From contig NC_016134.3 in assembly GCF_000005505.3 (NCBI RefSeq), positions 36,580,150-36,644,149 of the forward strand: 64,000 bases of DNA, in the 5' to 3' direction. A program made the position numbers and the translations under genes. Below, one piece after another: positions 11,426 through 23,380 of this stretch; the stretch's first letter is position 1; each line of letters opens with the position of its first letter. This stretch comes from Brachypodium distachyon. Lineage: Eukaryota > Streptophyta > Magnoliopsida > Poales > Poaceae. Below the pieces are notes generated by a model, which worked only from the letters and a program-made list of their open reading frames with translations, did not search any database and had not been told where the DNA came from.

Positions 11426-11445
11426 TGCTGCTGCTGCTGCTGCTG
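11426..11445. repeat. CTG/CAG microsatellite in the 5' leader of the zinc-finger gene
   Basis: Seven near-perfect CTG triplets on the plus strand, about 45 bp upstream of the ATG of the minus-strand zinc-finger gene and so probably in its 5' untranslated leader. Length could vary between accessions. Confidence 0.7.
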
Positions 11446-11446
11446 T

Positions 11447-12846
11447 CTAGATAGCTAGGTACTTGTAGCTAGCTAGTGTATTGTAGTTGTCTGGGAGTAT
11501 TAATCATAGAGTACTCTTAATCATATCCCAAATGATTTAAGTAGTAGGACAATCACAACCCTAAAAGAGAGGTGTGTACGAGCGAGTGGTATTGTACGCT
11601 GCTCCAAGGGGGGGACAGGGATAGAAAAGAGATGAAAAGGACAGAAGATTTCATGTGTGATGGGTCCGTCGACGAATAGGATTGCTCGTTGGCAGCTGGA
11701 GCTGGCTAAGGTTCTGTCCGTTGGATCTTGGAACAAGGGTTTATCTATGGACCTATGAGAAAGAAACAACTGTGTTTATCGCCTGCCTACAGTGACCGTG
11801 ACCGTATGTGCGTTCCAAAGAACCGTGAACCTGTGCCCCGCTACGAACACGCTCGAGAGTATACAATATGAACGCTGTTTACGCAAAAACTCTGATGTGA
11901 CACTCTACTTAACTAAAAAGAAAGAGATGGTATCTTTTTGACTTAGATACGGCTCTTGGCACGGAATCCAATACAACTCATATTTTTTTCTGATGAAACA
12001 TTCAATGAAAGCTATTATATCTATTATATATTAAAAATACAATACAGGTATTATTAACAGGTATTTGAAGAATTATAACTCACCGACAAGAGAGCCCAAA
12101 TTTTAACAATAGCTAATAACAATTAATATCATGTAAGAGTGAATGACTGGCTACCAAACCAAACACTTACTAACCAAATATCTCTAAATAGTAAAAAGAA
12201 ACTAGCTCACAATCTAAAATTTAGCCAGAGTATTGATAGATAATCACGAAAAACTTTAATATCACATTACGATTTATTATCACAAAAATCATACGTATTC
12301 ATATAACTTGGAGCACACACAACCAACAATCAGCATATCAACTTTCATTTTGTGTACATATGTGATATTTTGGTAGCACGTACTGTATTCTCCATATATA
12401 CTACACATACAACATGCTACATATTCCCGATATATTACGAAAAATACTAGTACCTAAATTGTATGTAGTATTTCGCCTAATCATGAGTATGCAATAAATA
12501 GGGCCCCTTCTTTTCGGCTGGAACTTTTCCAGAAACCAGCTTTAGCTACACATACAAACTGCTACCCTGAGAAGCTATTTTTGTCCCCTTCTTTTTAGCT
12601 TCTAGAAATATTGTTATTGTCTGGTTTAGTAGGAATAATCTGAAATACCCCTAGATCAATTGTGTTATATTTCACTGTTGATGCTATCACTATTTTGGAC
12701 TTTGTTCATATACTAGCTAGCACGAGAGTCATCACACTGCATCTCTCGATACACAAAACAGAATATGAACAATCTTACTCGTCTCCAACTATTAATCAAC
12801 ACTTGAACACAATTTTTTCAAAGCATATTAGTTAAAACCGTCTGAT
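11447..12846. other. upstream region of the zinc-finger gene, otherwise empty
   Basis: The first few hundred bases should hold the zinc-finger promoter, but I see no unambiguous TATA box. The rest is AT-rich and gene-free. Around 12500-12620 a GGGCCCCTTCTTTTCGGCTG stretch looks like the end of a hAT or Harbinger-type MITE. Confidence 0.4.
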
Positions 12847-13890
12847 CCATATAGTTTACGAATTTGGTATGGAAAAATGGTCCGAACATAACCCGTGCCC
12901 GGCCCGTAAAGTGTTTTACCGGCCACTGTAAATCGGCTCTCCGCAAGCCATGTGTAGGGCTGTGGAGTCGATTTACGAGGCGCATTTCTCATTTCCTCCA
13001 CCGCCGCCTCCTCCACCCAAATCTGCCCTCACCTGCAAGAAATCCGCCCCCACCAGATTTGTGACCCCCACCGCACGATGTACCATGTTAATAGCTCGAC
13101 CGGGGCGTGGCAAGGCCGAGGAGGACGTGCGGACTCGTCGCTCGGGCTCGGCTGGTAAGTCGCCAGCCACAAGCTAGGCCAGGGATCTCTCTCCCACCGC
13201 CGATCATTGAAGTGAGAGCTCGCCGCCGCCCACCAAGCGTTGCCAGATCCACAGAGTTCCCATGCCACCGTGCGGAGCACATTGGTGGCACCGGAGAGCT
13301 CCCCCCCCCCCTCCCCCCCCCTCCGCGGGGAGCCGAACTCGGAGAGCTCTCGTGGTGCCGACCACATGCGGCCTCCTACACCGACAGCGAGTCCGACTCC
13401 AACGACGTGGAGAAGCACCTCGTCCAAAATCAAGGAGGACGACCTTGGCGACCAACACTGAGCACTGTCGGTGGATTGACCCTGACCAGACCGCGTAGGC
13501 CATCCACGAGTCTGAGGAGCTCGCAAGGAGGACATGGGACTGGCGCTTGGAGACGGAGCTCCACACCCTGATCGACATCTTCTCCGACTCTGAGTGAGCA
13601 GGCGAGCTAGCTGCGACGCCGCATCGATCGAGTCCAAAGGATCTGGTGAGGAGCTCAGACCTTTTTTAGGTTAAATGTTAAGTTGAAGATTAACTGTATG
13701 TTGTCGAACTGCAATAATTATGAACTATTATCAACTCTATTTGCAAATTCTAACTAGTTTTTTGAATTTACGGTACTCATATTTGGTATTTGTTTTGTCC
13801 GGACCAAATCGAAACCGTAAAAGACTTTTTAGGTAAACCATAAACGTGTTTTAAGAGCCGATATTTTAAGAGATGTGCTAGAAATGCTCT
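12847..13890. mobile_element. GC-rich Mutator-like (Pack-MULE-type) element, ends uncertain
   Basis: A sharply GC-rich core (about 12950-13640) sits between AT-richer arms. The right arm ends TTAAGAGATGTGCTAGAAAT, whose complement resembles the GAGCATCTCTAGC-type termini of grass Mutator-like elements. The left arm has the CCGGCCCGTAAAGTGTTTTA style of the same families. The core is open in all frames because of GC content, and none of its many overlapping frames resembles a protein. It may be captured genomic sequence. I could not find a target duplication. Confidence 0.45.
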
Positions 13891-15358
13891 TGCGGTCTTT
13901 GGTGGTCAAATTAACTGCAAAAAAAAAAACTGTACAGATTAAATCCTACTCCGTGTGCCTAAAGCAAACTCTGTTCGACGTACATGTGGTACGTTTTGGT
14001 GATGTCGCGTATAAGCTTATGGTTGCGCACCATGACCTCAGAGGAGAACAACAAACACTTAAACTTGCCTGCGTTTCGGTGCAGTGGAAGGTACTGCTTC
14101 TTTTGCCCAGCCAAAGCTGTTGCCCTCCCGATTACTTTCGATATAAATGCTAATTAACTAGATCTAGAAAAGCTAGGGAACCTTATGAAGCCAGACAAGC
14201 AATGTCATAGTTTTAATTTTGTCTCGAAGGTGTGGCGCGACTTCCAAACATGCATTGATGCCTGGAGAAAAAAACATCATTGTCATCACATTATTATGGC
14301 TTTGCTGTTGAAACAGTGCCTCGCCTATTTCGGTACTAGTAGCTTGCATTCGCATAGAGTGTTTGCCAGTTTGGTGGAACCAGGAGCCTCAAGCCTCACT
14401 GTCTTCGGAAAAAGTAGCTACAAGACCACGATTGAGATTTTTTTAATGTTTTTTCGTGACATGAAGTGTGCCCTGGCTTGCAACACATTCTGTATACGTA
14501 AAACGATTGAATTCAATTCGAGGTGGAGAGAGAGACAGAGAGGGCTACGTAACACGGCCGGCCGTTGTGGCCTGTGGGCAGAACTCGAGCGTGAAGTGAA
14601 ATTAGTGTTACTGGGATGCGAGAAGCGGCTATGTAGCTATTATTAGCAGGTCGCATTCTTTCGCCAGAAGAGGCTGGCTGCTTAGCTTCCAGTTTGATTA
14701 ATCTCTGTAATTTTAATCTTGTTTATTTACAGCGAACTTACCTTTATGTTTCGTTCCGGTTTGGCAGAGCTCGGGTCGTTCTGTAACACAAGGCCCCGAA
14801 TCGATCTGAGCTTTATCAAATGGGCCGTCCAAGAATGGGCGAGTCAAATTATATATGGAGTACAGTACTCCGTATGTATTTAGAAACGGAAGGAGTAATT
14901 TCTCTTATTCCTGTTTGTTTGTCGAGTCATGATTTCGCCACGTCAATTTCTTATCCAGAACGCCACGCGCGTATTGGCACGTGCTATTATGTTCATTGGC
15001 GTGTAGGGCTGAACAGCATTTTTACTTACTAGTAGTACTTATTGGAGCCTAAACTTTCAATATCAATCAAATCTATTCTGATATTATTCTCATATCATCA
15101 AATATATTCTGTTTTTTCAGTAACATCATTATGTTATTATTATATCATTAGTATTTCAATAAATTTCAGTATCAATATCATTTTATTATTAATAGATATA
15201 TGAGGGGGGTTTCCAAAGATGGTGGCACAAAGTGGATATGAAAATCAGCCTACAAAAAATGTGTGTCAAAAAGCATCTAAACATTAGCGAGTCTATTAGT
15301 GGACTGCCGTCCACCTTGGTTGAAGAAATCTCATGCAACCATGGACTCATAATAGACA
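13891..15358. other. intergenic, no gene recognised
   Basis: Short frames only, none with recognisable domains. A lone Stowaway end (AAACGGAAGGAGTA) lies at about 14863-14897. Confidence 0.45.
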
Positions 15359-15577
15359 CTCCCTCTTGTTCCTAATTAATTGGTGTCAGAAATTTCGCAA
15401 AAAAAACCTTGCTATTTCCTGAAATCGACCTGCAGTTCACGTTCTGCCAGTAGTTTTTCAAAATCAATGTGCAGTCCACGTTCAATTGAAGATGTGTATT
15501 GCAGGTTGATTTCGTAAATTAATAGGATTTTTCTTTTTGCAAAATGGCCGGCGTCAATTAATAGGGAAGGGAGGGAG
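15359..15577. mobile_element. Stowaway-like MITE
   Basis: Starts CTCCCTCTTGTTCCTAATTA and ends TAATAGGGAAGGGAGGGAG followed by TA. The TAATTAATTG...CAATTAATAG arms pair. The left TA is decayed to CA. Length is about 219 bp. Confidence 0.7.
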
Positions 15578-18216
15578 TATATGAGTGGATGCCACGTGAT
15601 GATGCACGATAGGTTGAGCTGGTAGGGTAGAGTTATGAATAAGCTGAACTCGAGCTAAATACAGCCAAGCTAGCTCCAACGACTGTTTGTCTTAGAGCTA
15701 CCAAGCTCTAATTTGGCTTGACAGAAGATGGCGAAGGCTCAAGAAAGGTCGATAACTAAAAAGAGTGATATCACTTGTATAGAAATATAGTAATTAAGCT
15801 AGATAAATGAATTTCCTACACATGAGATTACCTAAACTTCACATGCATCCTATTTCATTTCCATAACCAAACCCAATAAGAATCACAATTTATGGTGAAC
15901 CATTGCTTTCCATCCATTTTCTAAGTTTAAATCCTATTGGAAAATAGGATAAATTCACAAATCCTATAAATGTCTATGACGGTTCCAAAATTGGTAATGG
16001 CAAATCATAGTTGTCTAAAGAAATACTTTTTTTTGTTTCAGGGAAAACTGTCCCACTAGCAGAGTTGCATTTTATTAGCTATCAAGTAGTACAAGATTAT
16101 CGTATTGGAAACTCAAAAGTAATTCCTGGGGTTTCTTTCAACAGGTTTTACATTTTTTTTATGTTCCACCAATACTTTACTTTGAAGTTTTAAAGCATTT
16201 ACTTGGCAAAATCATACTAATAAATATCTTTTTCAAACCCAATACAGATGCTCACAAGCACACATGTACATGCAAAATAACAATAGTTTTTTTTCTTCGA
16301 GAGATAGCAAATTTAAACTAGGTCTAGTTTAAATTCGTGCCGATCTTTATGAAACAAAGGGAGTATTATAATACGGTGCCATATCTGGTGAATCCGGCCA
16401 TCTGAATGCATCCGTGTATCCCTTGAGTCTGAGCCAACCGATTCAAATCAAGCCTGTGAGAGTGTTTCCACGGCAAACTTGCAAAGAACCGCCCACCTCA
16501 AGCCAACTTAACCTGAAAATATGCCAAAAACCGCCCAGTGTATGCCATCTTCCCCAACTCCCGACTCCTCTGGCAAAACTACTCCCGTGGCATAAAGTGA
16601 GATCGATCGACATGACGGCCGGAATTAGGGCCGGCAAATCGGCTTCCACACCATGGGAGGGAACCTGCTTGACCTCCTCCCCACAGAGATCAAGATGCAA
16701 CGATCTTGATCTCCATGGCCTTTTCCCTGGTACGGTTGTTCTCCAAACTACAAAGCCGTACTGCTGCTGATTGTGGCTTGACTTGCACACATGCGTTTTC
16801 AGGTTGGAGAGTACTGAAATAAAGTCAGTCTTAATATATGTCGTACACAGATGTGTGCTTCCTGTTATTTTAATCATTGAACTTCATGTGCATATGATGC
16901 ACACAGCTGCATGTGCATATGAGTTATTAATACCAATTCCATTTTTACGGATAATACCAATATCTTTGATGTACTGAATTTTGTAATGCATGAGAACTTG
17001 TGTTTTTGTCAAACTGGTTTCATGTAATTTTTTATTACTTGTTGAGTATGGCCTTAATTCTGCGTAGAAAATTCTCCACCGAGCCGGCCGCGCCCGCAGG
17101 CCGGGCACCGAATCCCGCATCTTTCAAGTTTGCACCGAGCAACCTGGGCGGCCCAACACCAAAGCGTACCACGTGACCGCGAAATTCCGGTCCAATTGTG
17201 GGAAGGCAGAGGTCGTCGGGCTCATCCGGCCCGACGCCCGAATCTCTCCCCGGCGCAAGGAAACCGTACGCTTTCAACGGTCAGTGCCACACGAATTGAT
17301 GCAGATATTAAAGGGCTGCCGTTACACAGGTAGAAATCTATGACGGCGATATGAGCGAGCGACGGGCATCCGACCGAGTCGCTGCCGCAGCAGCAGCAGC
17401 AGCTACCTGGGCCTGCAGCATTGACGGTTTTTATGGCGACGATACGGAGGAGGAGGGCGTGACGTTTTTGGCAATGACCGCCCGTGTGGGATCTATGTTT
17501 TTCTAGCCAGAAAACTCCCAAGCACGCAACGTCCAGATGTGATTTTTCAGCTCTGTGCCACAGGACGTACATTGATGTGGCCTTGCCTGCCGAAACTCTG
17601 CCGCGTCCAGGGGAGGAACCTGGTGATCTCTTGTGCCATGTAAACAAAACAACAGCTAGCTGAAGCTGGCACCGTACTTGGGGCAAGAAAGAACACCGCC
17701 GTTACCTTACCAGCAAGGGACAAGCGCGAGCAAGCATGTGCGTGCGATCTCTAGGCACGAAAGGAGGCATGTGCGTGCGATCTCCTCGCCGCATGAGACA
17801 CGCCGGCCCGTCGCGGGATCAGAAACGGCTAAAGGAGGATCAGGAAAGTACAGCACAGGCCGGCGCGCGGTGGAAAGAAACAAACCTCTGCGAGCGAGCG
17901 AGCAAATCCACATGCTCGTCACTCGGCCTAATCCAACCTTTCTCGACTACGGAAAGGGAATAATTATATCGGGGATCAGAGATCCCTGATGATGATATCC
18001 TACGGGTTTCGCAGGCAGTGTGTCCAGAGAACAGAAGCACATGGCGGTGGCAGCTTCAAGTGAGATGAGGAGGAAAAAATATCAGAGAATGTCACAAAAG
18101 GAACATGCGTGGATTCTGATTCGAAGACACCGGTCGTTGCCTGCTCATTGCCGTAATTGATGGTTTGACTCGATTCCATCGCTACCTCCTCGTTTCAAAA
18201 GAAAACAGCAACTCTG
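15578..18216. other. intergenic, no gene recognised
   Basis: No convincing gene. About 15800-15970 contains inverted ...CCTATT.../...AATAGG... segments that look like an old MITE. A half-Stowaway end lies at 16300-16365. The 17.0-18.0 kb part is GC-richer and contains overlapping frames on both strands (for example minus 17222-17686) with no recognisable domain. It could hold an unrecognised exon or a gene fragment. Confidence 0.4.
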
Positions 18217-19270
18217 TTTTTTTTTACAATGGGCTCCTCCCATCGATCTCTATTAGAGAAACCGCCCCAGTTATTACAGAAGTCTTAAAAGTAAAAATTC
18301 AGGAAAACGAAACTGGAAACGCATTCCAGAATAAGTACCAAACTTCAGGCCTAGCGGACACAATCTCCAGGCTAGCAACTGGGAGATAGTAGCTAAAACG
18401 CAAAACAAAAACCCATGTCCAAACTTGACCAAAGCATCAGTCTGCAATTCTCCTTCCCTTTGGCGCCCAGCATTATGGTCGCGAAAAAGTTTAAATCATG
18501 ACTTTCCTGATCGTCGCGCTCCCTCCCTCCAGCCTTCTTCTGTTTGCTTCGATGTGCAACAAGACCCAAGAGTTCAGATTGCTGAAAAGACTGAATATTA
18601 TCGTCAAAGGATCATGTGGGAATTGCTGCCTAAAGCAAGCACTGTTTCTGGTTTTTCAGATCGTCCAGGGAACCGCAGTCGCATCACTTAGTGCCAGCTT
18701 ACGTTGGACAGCAGGGAAGGATGCACCCCAAGTTCCGAACAAACTTTCAACAGAATTAGGGATCCTCCTAAGCCCCAAAGCACGTCCCATGACTTGCCAA
18801 ACAAATCTGGCAACAGGACATGCAAACATAATGTGATCAATGGTCTCAGCACCAGTACAGAAGTAGCACTGGGCATTTCCAGTCCATCCCTACTGAGCAG
18901 GTTATCTTTGGTGAGAATAATATTTCTCAGGACCAGCCAAATGAAAATCTTAATCTTAAGGGGAATCTTCAGGTCCCAAATGAATCTGTATCCCACTTAA
19001 GATCCAGCTTTCAACTGCAAGTACAGTGATCTCACTGAGAACTGTCCAGAACTACTAATTGTCCATCTCAGAGTGTCAGGCTCATCAGACAGCACAGTGT
19101 TTTCCATTAGCTCACAGATTTCATGCCAACATTCCTCAGTTTCACCATAAAGAGTTCTTCTGAATTTGATGAAATCCATGCCTTTATCTTTCACCTCTTT
19201 TACAGCTATATCTGCACCCCACACAACAAAACTACAGTTTGATTTGATTAATAAAGGTTGCTGGAGCATT
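18217..19270 (-). pseudogene. 5'-truncated LINE retrotransposon, zf-RVT end
   Basis: Read on the minus strand, the translation matches the C-terminal zinc-binding domain (zf-RVT) that follows the reverse transcriptase of plant LINEs: FSVRSLYLQLKAGS, then IWDLKIPLKIKIFIW, then in another frame CYFCTGAETIDHIMFACP. It is dead twice over. A TAA interrupts the frame at 18997-18999, and a one-base shift near 18890-18900 moves the cysteine-rich part out of frame. A T-run at about 18217-18225 (plus strand) is the complement of the poly(A) tail. Upstream ORF1, endonuclease and polymerase core are absent, the usual result of incomplete target-primed reverse transcription. No target duplication was found. 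Confidence 0.8.
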
Positions 19271-20048
19271 AAAAAAATACGGTCGTTTTCTACTTTCTTA
19301 TGGGTGAAAAAATAAATTGAAGGATCAGAGGACGGCTACAAACAGTCGTTTTCTACCCTCTAGAGTGTAATAATATCACGTCTTGGCACGGGGCGAGACA
19401 TTTTCTCCAAAGCGTCGAGCTGGAGGACGGAAAGGTCGCCGGAGAATCGGAGATAACCTTGGATACGGCAGAGGATCCAAAGAACAGAACAACGTGCACA
19501 CATCCAACCAAGAAAGAAAACAAAATCTATCCAGAGACCCTACACAAAAGTCAGAACACAACAACTATGCCGGTTCCGCCTCCACAAGATCTCAGGAAAA
19601 AATGTGATTCTTTCTACACCAACCGAGCACGACGTTCTCATGCACAAAGAGTAACAGCTGTATCCATCCCCGGACGTCCTAATCCAGGAGCCCAAGAAAG
19701 AACTGCAGTTTGCAAAGCACTAGAAGTAGTGGCTAAACAAAAAGACGAACAAATTTACTACTCCAGTACATTTTATGGGATAGAGATATCAAGGATACGA
19801 TCACACACCACAAGACACAAGTTAGTCCTAAAACATTAGATTGGGCATCTGCATACGTCGAAACAGTGGGAAACAGAAGGTAGAAAAAAAAATAACAAAA
19901 AAGGGGCACCTACTGATTTCTAGAACGTTTTATCCTACCATTGCATTCTTCATTCTTCGTTAAGGGAACTTGAATGTATCAATCACGAAACAGTGAAATT
20001 TTGAACCCTTCGCTTTCCCCCTCACGCCAGAGTGCTTGGCTTGCTCAG
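19271..20048. other. 3' flank of the AAA-ATPase gene
   Basis: No gene recognised; it probably includes the 3' untranslated region of the minus-strand AAA-ATPase in its last 100-300 bases. Weak open frames on the plus strand have no family resemblance. Confidence 0.4.
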
Positions 20049-21608
20049 TCACAGCTGTTTCTTGGCATCCGTCTCCTCGTCCTGTCCGTCCTGGCAGCTG
20101 TCCTTGCCGGCCTGCTGCCCCTTCCCTTCCTTGGGGCTCTCAAGGGCCCTCTTCTCCTCCTCTTCCTCCTCGTTGTCGCCGGCGTCCTTTCTCGCCGCCG
20201 CCGTGCCGCTGTCACGCTGCCGCTTCTCGGCGCGCGCCTTCAGGACCTCCAGCAGCTCCACCAAGGTCTTCTTCTTCCCGTTCCTCCGGTTCTTGATCAG
20301 CACCTCGCTCACGTCCGCCGGCGTGATCTCCGCCGCCTCGATCCATTCCTCCATGGCCCTCACGACATCGGCGCAGTCGTCCGAGTCCCCCTGGAAGCAG
20401 AGGTAGTTCTTGAGAAGGATCTTGAGCGCCGGGAAGGAGCAGTAGCTCATGAAGACGTGCATGTCCATCCGGCCGGATCGAAGCAGCGCCGGGTCCAGCT
20501 TCTCGACGTGGTTGGTGGTGAACACGAAGATCCGCTCCGAGCCGCAGCACGACCACAGCCCGTCCGTGAAGTTGAGCAGGCCGGATAGCGTGATCGACCG
20601 GCCCGTGGCCGCCCCGGTCGTGTCGTGATCGGCCGTGCCGTCGGTGATGCTCGGCCGCGGCTTCGGCGCCGGCTGCGCCATGGCCGCCCGGTTTGTGAGG
20701 TCGACGGAGCAGTCGATGTCCTCGATGACGATGATGGACTTGGACGTGGTCTTCATCAGCAGCTTCCGCAGCTCGGCATTGCTGCTGACCTCGGTGAGCT
20801 CGAGGTCGTACACGTCGTAGCCGAGGAAGTTGGCCATGGCGGCGATCATGCTGGACTTGCCCGTGCCGGGCGGCCCGTACAGGAGGTACCCGCGCTTCCA
20901 GGCACGGCCCGTGCGCTCGTAGAACGCGCTGCCGTTGGAGAAGTCGCGGAGGTCGGCCATGATGTCGGCCTTGCGGTCGGGGTCCATGGCGAGCGTGTCG
21001 AACGTGCTGGGGTGCTTGAAGGGGACGGGGTCCCATGGCAGGCCGCGCGCGTCCATGCCCCCGCCGCGCGCGTTGGTGTACAGCAGCCGGTCCTGGCTCC
21101 GGCGCTTGATGTCCTGCGCCTTGGCGAGGATGTGGTCGAGGTACGCCGGGAGCAGCTTCTCCCTGTCTCCGCGGCGGATCCGGAGCGTGAACCGACGCTT
21201 CTCCTCGGGGAGCGGGCGCCAGGAGAACCCGGGGGACTGGCGCGGCGCCACGACGTGCTCCCAGGTTACGGCCGCGCCGAGGAAGGAGTCCGCGACGCGG
21301 TCGCTGGCCGCGAGGCCGAAGGTGAAGGAGGAGGCGTTGTGGGGCCGCGTCAGGCTGAGCCGGGCGCCCGACGCCGGCGCCGCCGTGCTGCTGAGGTAGA
21401 GCTGCACGGCGTCGTAGATCTCGTTGTTGCTCATCCCGTCCGTCTCCGTGACGTCGAAGTAGCAGTAAGGGGAGAAGGCCCGCGTGGCGCGCCCCAGCAG
21501 CCGCGCCACCGCCGCCCGGAGCTCCGCCGGGAACACCGCGTGCAGCACGCCCTGCAGGAACGCCAGCGCGCCCATGAGCGACGCCAGCGACGTCCAGTAC
21601 TCCCTCAT
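20049..21608 (-). CDS. AAA-ATPase, BCS1-like / ASD class
   Basis: Intronless gene for a 519-residue membrane-anchored AAA+ ATPase of the plant BCS1-like (AAA-ATPase At-ASD, HSR4/OM66-like) family, typically at mitochondrial or ER membranes and often stress-induced. The N-terminal hydrophobic segment (about residues 6-27) is the anchor. The AAA-associated region (about 30-140) is followed by Walker A GPPGTGKSS (245-253), Walker B SIIVIEDID (291-299), sensor-like TTNH (364-367) and the arginine-finger RSGRMD motif (377-382). A low-complexity insertion (about 308-336) between Walker B and the second region is usual. The tail from about 460 is highly charged (poly-Glu, Lys-rich). Length is normal for the family. 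The ATG at 21608 gives a canonical MREYWTSLASLMG start. Hydrolysis drives remodelling of unknown clients. Confidence 0.95.
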   Translation of the reverse strand: MREYWTSLASLMGALAFLQGVLHAVFPAELRAAVARLLGRATRAFSPYCYFDVTETDGMSNNEIYDAVQLYLSSTAAPASGARLSLTRPHNASSFTFGLAASDRVADSFLGAAVTWEHVVAPRQSPGFSWRPLPEEKRRFTLRIRRGDREKLLPAYLDHILAKAQDIKRRSQDRLLYTNARGGGMDARGLPWDPVPFKHPSTFDTLAMDPDRKADIMADLRDFSNGSAFYERTGRAWKRGYLLYGPPGTGKSSMIAAMANFLGYDVYDLELTEVSSNAELRKLLMKTTSKSIIVIEDIDCSVDLTNRAAMAQPAPKPRPSITDGTADHDTTGAATGRSITLSGLLNFTDGLWSCCGSERIFVFTTNHVEKLDPALLRSGRMDMHVFMSYCSFPALKILLKNYLCFQGDSDDCADVVRAMEEWIEAAEITPADVSEVLIKNRRNGKKKTLVELLEVLKARAEKRQRDSGTAAARKDAGDNEEEEEEKRALESPKEGKGQQAGKDSCQDGQDEETDAKKQL

Positions 21609-21750
21609 GGTGTACTCGCTCGCTCTGCCGCCTCCCCCGGCCTCCTCGGAATTAAGACGAATGGGAAACGGAAGGAGGAATGGGAAACGTATGAAATGAG
21701 GCGCCTTTAGAGGTTCAGGTTTTTCTACGAAAGGTCAGGGAGGCGATGCA

Positions 21751-21758
21751 TTTATATA
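21751..21758 (-). promoter_or_regulatory. TATA box of the AAA-ATPase gene
   Basis: TATATAAA on the minus strand, about 143 bp upstream of the ATG at 21608. That leaves room for a 5' leader of about 110 bp, typical for plants. Confidence 0.65.
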
Positions 21759-21950
21759 GGAGGAGAACCGGCCGAGCTGAGCTGGAGAAAGAAAGATCTG
21801 AGGGGAAAATACAAATGAAGGAATTGATCGTAGCGTGAGTGACAGTGTGAGTGCCATGGAGGCATGGAGTAGGGCAGGCCTGCAGCGAGAGGTCGCCGTC
21901 AATGGAGAGTGGAGGGAGAGAATTAGTGGGAATTACTGGACCGTAGACAG

Positions 21951-22443
21951 GGGAGCACCGCTCGGTTCGTTAAGAATTCGGATGGTTAAATCGTTATCGT
22001 TAACGATCTAAGACATTGTTCGGCTCGGTTCGATAAGATCTCGCGAGCGCTCGTTAAGCTTGTTAAAAACTCGTTAAGAAAAATAGATGGCATGTTGATC
22101 TAATTTTTTTGGCATGACCTATTTGCTTGGAATAAATTTTAGCAGCAAACAAAATATATCAAAAGCCGGACAACGCTATAAAGATTGGAATAACACAGCA
22201 AAAGAGAAATAACAATACAATTCCAACATCAAAATAAGTTCCGGCAGCCACTCACAAGTGACGTACGAGACGACCTCGCTAACGAGCTTAACGAGCGCTC
22301 GCCGTCGCTCTTTCAGATCGCTAAGCTTAAGGATCTGAAAAGAAAGTCCTGTTTGGTTCCTTAGTTAACGAACCGAGCCTTTAACGAACCGAGTTAGCGA
22401 GCGTTCAATAAGATTGTCGAACTTTGATCTTTTTGTCCAGGCC
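21951..22443. mobile_element. MITE with internal GTTCGTTAA repeats and 10-bp direct repeats
   Basis: A 493-bp insertion is bounded by the perfect direct repeat CCGTAGACAG (21941-21950 and 22444-22453), fitting the 9-10 bp duplications of Mutator-like elements. Both halves contain many inverted variants of TCGTTAAG / TTAACGA and GAGCGCTCG, so the arms pair loosely (about 21960-22080 against 22260-22420). The extreme termini (GGGAGCACCG and, inverted, GGCCTGGACA) are only weakly alike. It lies about 340 bp upstream of the AAA-ATPase start, in its promoter region. Confidence 0.65.
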
Positions 22444-22453
22444 CCGTAGACAG

Positions 22454-23380
22454 AGCGTTAAAATGGCATCGCGAATTTTGGCAAGCAATTCAGCGATGGT
22501 TTCAAATAAACCCTCGAATCCTTGATCTTATCAAAGCCGCCTACAGTGTAAGGGTTGGCTATAGTGCAGGTTTGGCCTCTTTGTGGTCAAGAATCGGACC
22601 TGCGTACAACAGAATCTGAGTCATAGGAGGCCCGAACATAACCAACCCGATCCATTGCATGATGGCGCGGCCGAGAATTTGTGACGAATGTGGTTTGACT
22701 TGGAAAAAGGAAAGCTTCTCATGGGAAGTATTGTACACAAATATGGAACGAGGGTTCAGCATAAAGCACCCATGAACACATGGTCATGACGGTGAAAAGT
22801 TGAAGACGAGCTAGGCAACAATGGAGAGACTACTAAGCTTCTACCTAACCTGGACTAACTGCAAATGGATGTTGAATTTTGACGAAGAGATCGGTGAAGT
22901 TGCCAAGTTGGAAACTGCTGCTTGTAGCATCAGAGCTTTCGATTTCTGTGTGGGAAGTTGATGGGTAGCTCTCATCCAAATACAGTACGTCCTTGTTCTT
23001 TTAGACAAAGAAGACTTCCTTTCTGGTTAAAAATGGTCAACACTAACAGTCCTTTTTGTAGTTTTGTTAGCATTATTAATCCTAATATTTCTTCTACAGA
23101 CATCATTAGTCCTTTTAGGTAATCCTAATATATCAATGCCTGTTTTTTCTAGAATACGATATATCAATGCCTTTCATATCTTCCTTGTAATCGTATTGAC
23201 TTCACAGAATAAACTTGTAGTATGATTTAATTGATACACGTGGATAACTCTGTGCCTTGAAAGATTATGCAGGGAATCTGTCAAATCAATGTTTGCCTTC
23301 GGAATTAAATAGGAACCTGTGTTCATAAATTGTTTGCCATAAGTTGAACAACTTCAAACCACTAACACTCGCCCAATTCT
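22454..23380. other. intergenic, no gene recognised
   Basis: The frame at 22559-22762 (minus) has an almost protein-like composition but no recognisable family; it may be a retroelement scrap. Nothing else stands out. Confidence 0.4.

Noticed and set aside
13029..13637. 202-residue minus-strand frame in the GC-rich island at 13 kb
   Set aside because: Five or more overlapping frames are open in the same interval, so composition rather than selection explains it.
20625..21710. Long plus-strand open frame opposite the AAA-ATPase gene
   Set aside because: It is the antisense shadow of a GC-rich gene: Arg/Val/Gly/Glu-biased composition and no domain. The minus-strand frame carries all family motifs.
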